This document shows positions 7,184 to 13,977 of a stretch of DNA of 64,000 nucleotides, piece after piece. This DNA comes from Actinomycetospora straminea (GTDB lineage: Bacteria; Actinomycetota; Actinomycetes; Mycobacteriales; Pseudonocardiaceae): the NCBI RefSeq assembly GCF_028737255.1, contig NZ_JAQZAN010000013.1:124001-188000 (forward strand), read 5' to 3'. The notes under the pieces are model-generated. The model was not told the DNA's origin. It saw nothing but the letters and a program-made list of their open reading frames with translations, and did not search any database. A program made the translations under genes and the position numbers. Every line of letters starts with the position of its first letter. Within the stretch, counting starts at the first letter, position 1.

Positions 7184-8383
7184 GTGGACCTGGTGGCTCC
7201 CTGGCGACTCGTCGATGCCCGTCGCCCCGACGCGGTGGACACGGCCCGGCGACGGATCGACGAGGTCGACGACCGGGTGCGCGCCTGGGTCGAGCTCGTC
7301 CCGCCGGACGCGGGCGGGGACGGCCCGCTCGCCGGCGTTCCGGTGGGCATCAAGGACATCGTCGACGTCGCGGGCGTGCCCACCCGGTGCGGCTCGGCCG
7401 CGCGCGCCGACGCCCCGCCCGCCACCGACGACGCGGCGATCACGGCGCTGCTGCGCGGGGCGGGCGCGGTGGTCGTCGGCAAGACGGTGACCACCGAGTT
7501 CGCCTTCTTCGACCCCGGCCCCACCCGCAATCCGCACGACCCGGCGCGCACGCCCGGCGGGTCGTCGAGCGGGTCCGCCGCCGCGGTCGCGGCCGGCATG
7601 GTGCCGCTCGCGGTGGGCACGCAGACCGCCGGCTCGGTGGTGCGCCCGGCGTCGTACTGCGGGGTCGCGGGCCTCGCCGTCGCGCGCGGGTCGCTGCCGA
7701 CGGCGGGCGTGAATCCGCTGGCCCCGGGCCTGGACACCCTCGGGCTGTTCGCGGCGAGCGTCGAGGATCTCGCCACCGCGCGCGCGGCCCTCGCCGGCCA
7801 CGCCCCGGCGACGGCGTCCGGGACCTCGCCGCGGCTGCTGACCTGGGACGGCACGGACGTCGCCGAGGTCTCGCCCGCCATGCAGGAGGCGCACGCCGAC
7901 GCCGTCGCCGCGGCCCACGTCGCCGGGGCCGGCCTCGCGGCCTGGGACCTCGACCTGCGGCGGGCCACCGTCGACCACCGGATGGTCATGGCCGCCGAGG
8001 CGTCGATGACCGTGCCGGACGCGCCGGGTCTCGGGCCGAACCTGCGGGCGCTGCTCGCGGAGGGCCGGGCGGTGCCGCCCGACGAGCTCGCCGCCGCCCG
8101 TGAGCGCGCCGCGACGACCCGTGAGGCCGTGCTGGCGCGCCTCGACGACGCCGACGCCGTCCTCGTCCCCGGCGCGCTCGGTGTGGCCCCGGCGGGCCTC
8201 GACGCCACCGGCGACCCGGTGCTCTCGCGACCCTGGCACCTGCTCGGCCTGCCCGCCCTCGCCGTACCGGGCGCCCGCGACGCCGCCGGCCTGCCGCTGG
8301 GCCTCGCCCTCATCGGCCACCCCGACCGCGAGGACGCCCTGCTCGCCGCCGGCCGCTGGCTGGAGCCGCTCCTCGGTCGGTGA
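7184..8383 (+). CDS. Amidase-signature-family amidase
   Basis: A 399-residue cytoplasmic enzyme of the amidase signature family. The Ser-cisSer-Lys triad is visible: Lys in VGIKDIVD, the Gly/Ser-rich loop GGSSSGSAAAVAAG, and the nucleophile region TQTAGSVVRPASYCG. The family hydrolyses carboxamides; the substrate cannot be inferred. It starts with GTG 16 nt after the secreted-protein stop. At 399 residues it is shorter than many GatA-like members, and there are no gatB/C neighbours, so it is a catabolic amidase rather than the tRNA amidotransferase. The palindrome at 8408-8447 follows its stop. Confidence 0.88.
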   Translation: MDLVAPWRLVDARRPDAVDTARRRIDEVDDRVRAWVELVPPDAGGDGPLAGVPVGIKDIVDVAGVPTRCGSAARADAPPATDDAAITALLRGAGAVVVGKTVTTEFAFFDPGPTRNPHDPARTPGGSSSGSAAAVAAGMVPLAVGTQTAGSVVRPASYCGVAGLAVARGSLPTAGVNPLAPGLDTLGLFAASVEDLATARAALAGHAPATASGTSPRLLTWDGTDVAEVSPAMQEAHADAVAAAHVAGAGLAAWDLDLRRATVDHRMVMAAEASMTVPDAPGLGPNLRALLAEGRAVPPDELAAARERAATTREAVLARLDDADAVLVPGALGVAPAGLDATGDPVLSRPWHLLGLPALAVPGARDAAGLPLGLALIGHPDREDALLAAGRWLEPLLGR

Positions 8384-8407
8384 GCGGGGGCGCCGGGCCC
8401 GCCCCTC

Positions 8408-8447
8408 GTGCGTGATCTCCTCAGCTATCGCTCAGAAGATCACGCAC
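8408..8447. terminator. 40-nt imperfect palindrome after the amidase gene (family member D)
   Basis: GTGCGTGATCT... pairs with ...AGATCACGCAC around AGCTA/TCGCT; 17 of 20 positions pair. It resembles the palindromes at 2415, 37634 and 61003 in size, position and centre, but the outer ends are GTGCGTGA rather than GTGAGC. It probably terminates the amidase transcript. Confidence 0.6.
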
Positions 8448-8502
8448 ATGGGCTCGGCCACGTGGCGTGTACCGGGTTGCGCGGCGCGGGAAGCTGGGAC
8501 GC

Positions 8503-10311
8503 GTGGCGGAGGGCGATGCCCGCACGGAGCTCGACACCGAGTTCCAGCGGGAGTTCGAGGAGGAGCTCGACCACCACCACCTGTGGCACCGCGAGGACCA
8601 GCGCCACCAGTTCGGCAGCGACTCCCCGCTGCTCCCGCCCCGGCTGGCCGCCCTCGTGCGCTACGTCCCGCGCGCGCACCCCGCGGGCTTCGTCGTCGGC
8701 GTCGCGTTCGCCCTCATCTCGCTCACCCCGTCGCTGATCCCCCGCGACTACCTCTTCCAGGGCCTCGCCACCGGCATCTCCGGCGGCCTGGGCTACGGGC
8801 TCGGCGTGGCGTTCGCCTGGCTGGTGGGGCGCACGGGCAAGTGGACCCACCTCACCGTGCGGGTGCAGCGCGCGACCCCGGTCTGGCTGACCCCCGGGGC
8901 CTGGCTCGTCCTCGTCGTCACCGCGACGGTGGCACTGGTCATGATGCTCGTCGCCGGCGCCGGGTGGCAGCAGCAGGTCGCCGGGCTCATGGGCATCGCG
9001 CAGCCCACCACCGACGGCTGGCTGCGCGCCGGCCCGGTCGCGCTCGTCGTCGCCGGGCTGATCGTCGGGTTCGGCCGCGGCGTGCGCTGGCTCGCCGGCC
9101 GGGCCGGTGACCTGCTGCGCCGCCGCGCCCACCTCCCCGCGCAGGTGGCCACGGTCGCCGGCACCGTGATCGTCGTCGTCCTCGTCGCCACGATCATCGA
9201 CGCGCTGGTCCTGCGCACCGGCCTGCGCGTCGCCGATGCCGCCTTCAGCGCCACCAACGACGAGACCTACCCGGGCGTCGTCGCCCCGATCTCCCCGCTG
9301 CGCTCGGGCTCGCCGCCCTCCCTGGTGCCCTGGACGTCGCTGGGGCGCGAGGGCCAGGACTTCGTCGCGGGTGGGCCGACGCTCGCCCGGCTCGGCGAGG
9401 CGTCCGGGCGCCGTCCCGTGCCCCCGATCCGCGCCTACGTCGGGCTGATGTCCGCGCCGGGTCCCGATGAGCGGGCCCGCCTCGCCGTCGCCGAGCTCGA
9501 GCGCACCGGGGCGTTCGAGCGCGACGTCGTCGCCGTCGTCACCACCACCGGCACGGGCTGGATCGACGACTCGGTGGCCGACTCCCTCGAGATGATCTGG
9601 GGCGGGGACAGCGCGATCGTCGCCACCCAGTACTCCTACCTGCCGAGCTGGCTGTCGTTCGTCGTCGACCGCAGCCGCGCCGCGGCCGAGGGGCGGGCGC
9701 TCTTCGACGCCGTGCACGCGCGCGTCGAGCAGATGCCCCCGGACCGGCGACCTCGGCTCATCGTCTTCGGCGAGAGCCTCGGCTCGCAGGGCTCGGAGGC
9801 GGCGTTCTCGAGCATCGACGACGCGCGGGCCCAGGCCGACGGGGTCCTCTGGGTCGGCCCTCCGAACTCCAACCGCCTCCACGCGGAGCTCACCGCGCGC
9901 CGCGACCCCGGCTCGACCGAGGTCCGCCCCGTGGTCGACGACGGCCGCGAGGTCCGCTTCGGGTCGACCGCGGCGGAGCTCCGGGAGCCGCCGGGAGTGT
10001 GGTCCTCACCACACGTGGTCTACCTGCAGCACCCCTCGGACCCCGTCGTCTGGTGGTCCCCGGAGCTCCTCTGGCACCGGCCCGACTGGCTCACCGAACC
10101 CCCTGGTCGGGACGTGTCCGACGCCGTCGACTGGTACCCGGTCGTGACCTTCTGGCAGGTCACCATCGACCTCACCAATTCGCTGTCGGTGCCCGACGGG
10201 CACGGCCACCAGTACCGCGCGGTGATGGTCGAAGGCTGGCTCACGATGGGTATGCCAGCGGGGTGGACCCCTGCGGACACGGAGAGGGTGGCAGGCATGC
10301 TGGGGCTGTGA
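8503..10311 (+). CDS. Membrane-bound alpha/beta-hydrolase of the Abhydrolase_9 type
   Basis: About 602 residues. The N-terminal half is a membrane domain with about four to five helices (first around 63-85 after a polar leader of about 45 residues). The C-terminal half is an alpha/beta-hydrolase domain with the nucleophile elbow F-G-E-S-L-G-S-Q-G and a later W-x-Q-V-T-x-D region. This matches the actinobacterial Abhydrolase_9 N plus catalytic domain family, whose substrate is unknown (a lipid or wall ester is possible). GTG 8503 was chosen; GTG 8467 in frame would add 12 residues. The stop overlaps the GTG of the CPBP protease gene, so the two are coupled. Confidence 0.85.
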   Translation: MAEGDARTELDTEFQREFEEELDHHHLWHREDQRHQFGSDSPLLPPRLAALVRYVPRAHPAGFVVGVAFALISLTPSLIPRDYLFQGLATGISGGLGYGLGVAFAWLVGRTGKWTHLTVRVQRATPVWLTPGAWLVLVVTATVALVMMLVAGAGWQQQVAGLMGIAQPTTDGWLRAGPVALVVAGLIVGFGRGVRWLAGRAGDLLRRRAHLPAQVATVAGTVIVVVLVATIIDALVLRTGLRVADAAFSATNDETYPGVVAPISPLRSGSPPSLVPWTSLGREGQDFVAGGPTLARLGEASGRRPVPPIRAYVGLMSAPGPDERARLAVAELERTGAFERDVVAVVTTTGTGWIDDSVADSLEMIWGGDSAIVATQYSYLPSWLSFVVDRSRAAAEGRALFDAVHARVEQMPPDRRPRLIVFGESLGSQGSEAAFSSIDDARAQADGVLWVGPPNSNRLHAELTARRDPGSTEVRPVVDDGREVRFGSTAAELREPPGVWSSPHVVYLQHPSDPVVWWSPELLWHRPDWLTEPPGRDVSDAVDWYPVVTFWQVTIDLTNSLSVPDGHGHQYRAVMVEGWLTMGMPAGWTPADTERVAGMLGL

Positions 10312-11063
10312 CCGCTCCCCAGCCCACGGCCACGGACGCGCGCCCACCGTCGGACGACCCTGCTCGGACCGACGCGACGGCACCCCACTGGCGGCGCCTC
10401 GCCCCGCCCGCGGTGGTCGCGCTCCTGCTGCTCGGCTGGAGCAACGTCGCCCTGCCGGCACTGCCCGCCGACCCGGTGCTCAAGGCCCTCTTCAACCTCG
10501 GCGGCGTCGCCGCGCTCGTCACCGTCGCCCGCCTGCTGGGGCTGACCTGGGCCGACCTGGGCATCGGCCGCGGCACCTGGGGCGCGGGCGCGCGCTGGGG
10601 CGGCGCGGCCATCGGTGTCGCGATCCTCGGCTACGGCGCGGTGCTCACCGTCGCGCCCCACCTGCTCGAGAACCCGCAGCTCGCCGGCGCCTCCCCCGGG
10701 GCGCTCCTCCTGCGCGGCCTCGTCCTCATCCCGCTGGGCACCGTGCTCGCCGAGGAGCTCGCGTTCCGCGGCGTGCTGCAGGGGCACACCGTCCGCTCGC
10801 TGTCCGCCCGCGTCGCCCTGAGCACCACCGCGGTGGCGTTCGGCCTCTGGCACCTCACCGTCGCGCTCGGGCCCTCGGCGGTGCCGCTGCCGCCGACGCT
10901 GCAGTGGACCTCCGCGCTCGCGGTCCTCGTGGTGACCGTGCTGGGCGGCTTCGCGCTCGGCTGGCTGCGCCACCGCACCGGCTCGGTGCTCGCCCCGATC
11001 GGGCTGCACCTGGGCACCAACGCGGTCGGGCTCGTCGCCGCGGGCGTGGCCCTCGCGCACTAG
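10308..11063 (+). CDS. CPBP-family intramembrane metalloprotease (CAAX protease-like)
   Basis: A 251-residue membrane protein with about six to seven segments. It has the three CPBP motifs: E-E-L-A-F-R-G (EExxxR), F-G-L-W-H and H-L-G-T-N in the last helix, which supply the catalytic glutamates and histidines. The family includes CAAX-processing Rce1 and bacterial immunity or maturation proteases; the target here is unknown. It is coupled by a GTGA overlap to the membrane hydrolase, suggesting joint action at the envelope. A hairpin at 11082-11118 follows. Confidence 0.87.
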   Translation: MTAPQPTATDARPPSDDPARTDATAPHWRRLAPPAVVALLLLGWSNVALPALPADPVLKALFNLGGVAALVTVARLLGLTWADLGIGRGTWGAGARWGGAAIGVAILGYGAVLTVAPHLLENPQLAGASPGALLLRGLVLIPLGTVLAEELAFRGVLQGHTVRSLSARVALSTTAVAFGLWHLTVALGPSAVPLPPTLQWTSALAVLVVTVLGGFALGWLRHRTGSVLAPIGLHLGTNAVGLVAAGVALAH

Positions 11064-11081
11064 GAGTCGCGCCAGGCCGGT

Positions 11082-11118
11082 CCGACACCCTGCACTCCTC
11101 CGTCGCGCAGTGTGTCGG
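11082..11118 (+). terminator. Hairpin between CPBP protease and corA
   Basis: CCGACACCCTGC pairs with GCAGTGTGTCGG (one mismatch in 12) across a 13-nt loop. It lies 18 nt after the protease stop and 44 nt before the corA start, so it could end the upstream operon or act in the corA leader. Confidence 0.5.
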
Positions 11119-11162
11119 CGTGCGGCGGCGCGGGCTCGGTACGCGTAGCAGAGAATGTCCCG

Positions 11163-12188
11163 ATGACCGTCGTCGACAACGCGGTGTACGTCCACGGGGA
11201 GCGCTCCCGCGAGCCGGACTCGCTGGACCGCACCCTGGAGATGCTGCGCACGCACGGGGCCGACGACGGGTTCGCCTGGATCGGGCTGCTGCGTCCCGAC
11301 GCCGACGAGATCGACCGGCTGGCCCAGGAGCTCTCGCTGCCGCCGCTCGCGGTCGAGGACGCCGTGGCGGCCCACCAGCGTCCCAAGCTGGAGCGCTACG
11401 ACGACGTGGAGTTCGTCGTGCTCCGCCCGGCCTGGTACGTCGACGAGGACGAGGACGTCCAGGTCGGCGAGATCCACCTCTTCCTCGGCCAGGACTTCGT
11501 GGTCACCGTCCGGCACGCCGACACCCCCGACCTGTCGTCGGTGCGCTCCCGGCTCGAGGCGGACCCGTCGCTGCTGGCCCGGGGCCCGCGAGCGGTCCTC
11601 TACGCCGTGCTCGACCGCGTCGTCGACGACTACCTGCCCGTGACCCGCGGGCTGCGCAACGACATCGACCAGATCGAGACCCAGGTCTTCGGCGGCGACC
11701 CCAGCGTCTCGCGGCGCATCTACCAGCTCTCCCGCGAGGTCATCGAGCTGCAGCGCGCCGTCGACCCGCTGCGCGAGGTCCTCGACGGGCTGGTCGCCGA
11801 GTCCGCCGACGACCCGGCCCAGATCGAGCTGCACCGCGGCCTGCGCGACGTCGCCGACCACACCGCGCAGATCAGCGAGTCCGCCGACAACTTCCGCCAG
11901 CTGCTCGGCAACATCCTGCAGGTCAACGCCGCGCTCGTGGGGCAGCGGCAGAACGAGGAGATGCGCCGGCTCTCCGAGACGAGCCTCGCCCAGGGCGAGG
12001 AGGTCAAGAAGATCTCGAGCTGGGCGGCGATCCTGTTCACCCCGTCGCTCATCGGGGCGATCTACGGCATGAACTTCGAGAACATGCCCGAGCTCGCGTG
12101 GACGTTCGGCTACCCGTTCGCCCTGGGACTGATGGTGCTCGCGTCGGTGACGCTCTACCTCCTGTTCCACAAGCGCGGCTGGCTGTGA
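11163..12188 (+). CDS. corA: CorA-family magnesium/divalent-cation transporter
   Basis: A 341-residue CorA protein with an acidic N-terminal cytoplasmic domain (about 1-225), a long helical stalk, and two C-terminal transmembrane helices. The signature Y-G-M-N-F-E-N-M-P-E ends the first helix, and a short positively charged tail (HKRGW) follows the second. CorA channels import Mg2+ (or Co2+/Ni2+) as pentamers. ATG 11163 is preceded by about 100 nt of non-coding sequence containing a hairpin. The stop overlaps the GTG of the methyltransferase gene. Confidence 0.93.
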   Translation: MTVVDNAVYVHGERSREPDSLDRTLEMLRTHGADDGFAWIGLLRPDADEIDRLAQELSLPPLAVEDAVAAHQRPKLERYDDVEFVVLRPAWYVDEDEDVQVGEIHLFLGQDFVVTVRHADTPDLSSVRSRLEADPSLLARGPRAVLYAVLDRVVDDYLPVTRGLRNDIDQIETQVFGGDPSVSRRIYQLSREVIELQRAVDPLREVLDGLVAESADDPAQIELHRGLRDVADHTAQISESADNFRQLLGNILQVNAALVGQRQNEEMRRLSETSLAQGEEVKKISSWAAILFTPSLIGAIYGMNFENMPELAWTFGYPFALGLMVLASVTLYLLFHKRGWL

Positions 12189-12931
12189 ACCCCGACCGCG
12201 CCCGGTCCTTCGGGGCCGCCGCGGACGACTACGACCGGCTGCGCCCGGCCCCGGCGCCCGAGGCCGTGCGCCGGCTGCTGCCCGGGCCCGGGGCCGCCGT
12301 CCTCGACCTCGGCGCCGGCACGGGCCTGCTGACCCGGGCCCTGACCGCCGCGGGCGCCACCGACGTCGTCGCGGTCGAGCCGGACGACGCGATGCGCGGG
12401 GTGCTCGCGACGAGGAGCCCGGGGGTGCGGGTGCTCGCCGGCACCGCCGAGGACGTCCCGCTGCCCGACGCGTCCGTCGACGCCGTCCTGGTCGCGTCGG
12501 CGTGGCACTGGTTCGACCCGGACCGGGCGAGCGCCGAGGTCGGCCGTGTCCTGCGCCCGGGCGGGGTGCTGGGCCTGCTGTGGACCTACTGGGATCCCGC
12601 ACAGGAGTGGGTCGCCGAGCTGCGGGCGATCGGGGGGCTCGACGACCAGGGCCGGGCGCCGGCGGTGGACGCCGACTTCGTCGTCGACCTGCCGGAGGGG
12701 GCCCCGTTCGGCCCCGGGGAGCCGCAGGTGTTCCGGCACGCGGTGTGGATGGCCGCCGCCGACGTCGCGGCGATGCTCGGCACCCACTCCGCGGTCCTGA
12801 CACTGCCGGCGGACGAGCGGGCGGAGGTCGACCGGCGGGCGCGCGAGCACGTGGCGCGGGCGGTGGGCACCGACCCCGTGCGCGTGCCGTTCGTGACCGC
12901 GGTCTGGAGGGCGTTCCGGACATCCGGGTGA
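12185..12931 (+). CDS. Class I SAM-dependent methyltransferase
   Basis: A 248-residue methyltransferase. Motif I is V-L-D-L-G-A-G-T-G, the acidic residue after strand 2 is in AVEPDD, and motif post-II V-L-A-G-T-A-E-D-V-P-L-P-D and L-R-P-G-G motif III are all present (methyltransferase 11 type). Substrate unknown. It is coupled to corA by a GTGA overlap, although a functional link to metal transport is not obvious. Confidence 0.85.
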   Translation: MNPDRARSFGAAADDYDRLRPAPAPEAVRRLLPGPGAAVLDLGAGTGLLTRALTAAGATDVVAVEPDDAMRGVLATRSPGVRVLAGTAEDVPLPDASVDAVLVASAWHWFDPDRASAEVGRVLRPGGVLGLLWTYWDPAQEWVAELRAIGGLDDQGRAPAVDADFVVDLPEGAPFGPGEPQVFRHAVWMAAADVAAMLGTHSAVLTLPADERAEVDRRAREHVARAVGTDPVRVPFVTAVWRAFRTSG

Positions 12932-12974
12932 GATCCGCCCAGGGGTCGTCCGGGCATGGACGGCGGCGGGCAAG

Positions 12975-12993
12975 TCAGGTTAGCCTCCCCTCA
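12975..12993 (+). promoter_or_regulatory. Candidate DtxR/IdeR iron box
   Basis: TCAGGTTAGCCTCCCCTCA matches 15 of 19 positions of the DtxR/IdeR consensus (TTAGGTTAGCCTAACCTAA), with the left half nearly perfect. It sits 19 nt before the ATG at 13013, where a bound repressor would block transcription or initiation. I infer that the downstream small gene is iron-repressed. Confidence 0.6.
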
Positions 12994-13012
12994 CTGAACG
13001 AGGAGGCGGGCG

Positions 13013-13426
13013 ATGACGCTGCGACTGCCCACGGCCGAGGTGACCGTGCTGCTCGGCGAGCCGATCGTGCGGCGGCGGCTGATGGCGATGTGCGACGACG
13101 CGTCGTCCGGGGTCCGGCGGATCACCGTCGACCCGTCGGCGGGCGTGCGGGAGCGGCGCCGCCGCCTCGAGGAGGCGGGCGGCGCCGCGGTCGTGCTGGT
13201 GGACCGGGTCACCGACGGGCTCGACGCCACGGGGCGCCGCGTGGTGCTGGGCGCGCTGGCGGGCCTGGCCGCACGGGGTGCCGCGGTCCTGGTCGACGAC
13301 GACGACAGCGTGGCCGCGCTCGCGGTCGCCGACGCGACGCTGCGCGCCGACCCGGTGCGCGGGCTCGTCGTGGAGCCCGCTGCGGGGTCGCTCGCGCCGC
13401 TCGAGGAGCTCTACCGGGCCTCGTAG
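13013..13426 (+). CDS. Small ABC-ATPase-like protein lacking a Walker A loop
   Basis: A 137-residue protein. The first 30 residues (VTVLLGEP then IVRRRLMAMCDD) resemble the start of an ABC ATPase but without G-x-G-K-S/T. The second half, VVLVDRVTDGLDATGRR followed by AARGAAVLVDDDD and VADATLRAD, resembles Walker B, D-loop and H-loop regions, with the catalytic Glu and His replaced. The Q-loop and LSGGQ are absent. It therefore looks like a shrunken, ATPase-dead ABC domain. A GGAGG site precedes the ATG and an iron box lies at 12975. Its last 16 nt overlap the DUF1540 gene on the other strand. Function unknown. Confidence 0.7.
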   Translation: MTLRLPTAEVTVLLGEPIVRRRLMAMCDDASSGVRRITVDPSAGVRERRRRLEEAGGAAVVLVDRVTDGLDATGRRVVLGALAGLAARGAAVLVDDDDSVAALAVADATLRADPVRGLVVEPAAGSLAPLEELYRAS

Positions 13427-13701
13427 GTCAGGCAGTCGGCGACGTCCTTGCCGGCGCCGATCTCGACCGACGATGCGGTGCACTCGAGCTTGTCGTTGAA
13501 CTTGCACTCGGAGCGGTGGCACGCGCCGACCACGCCGTTGCGGTCGACGCCGCCACGGAACGAGATCTCGACGAAGGTGCCGCACGCGGCGTTGTCGCCG
13601 GCGATGGTGATCGCGGCGGCGTGGCAGGTCGAGTCCTCGTTGTAGGCACACGAGGTCGCGGAACAACCCTGCACGGTGGGCAGGCTCTGGGCTGCGGTCA
13701 T
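13411..13701 (-). CDS. DUF1540 cysteine-rich protein (two tandem repeats)
   Basis: A 96-residue protein with two copies of the DUF1540 pattern. The first has cysteines in QGCSATSCAYN, STCHAAAI and AACGTF; the second has GACHRSECKFN, ECTASS and DCLTY. DUF1540 proteins are small and probably bind a metal through these Cys residues; the role is unknown. The gene is convergent with, and overlaps by 16 nt, the iron-box-preceded gene. A shared link to metal homeostasis is inference. Confidence 0.85.
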   Translation of the reverse strand: MTAAQSLPTVQGCSATSCAYNEDSTCHAAAITIAGDNAACGTFVEISFRGGVDRNGVVGACHRSECKFNDKLECTASSVEIGAGKDVADCLTYEAR

Positions 13702-13977
13702 GGCGACGATGGTGGCGGTCCGGCGGACCCCCTCGCCAGGCAGTGAAGGCTGCCCTGACCAGGGCGGACGGCCGTCCCGGCGACGAGCGACCTGCGGGAA
13801 CCGCAGCGACACCCGCGACAAACCGTCGAGACTGTGACGACGGTCACAGTGCGCCCCACCCGTCCGGGCCTGTCGGAGGAAGGTTGCCCTGTCCTCAGCC
13901 GCGGGGCTCTTCCCCATCAGGATCATCTGGGCCACGGTGACCGGTACCACCACCGCCGGCCGACGGGAGCACCCCGG

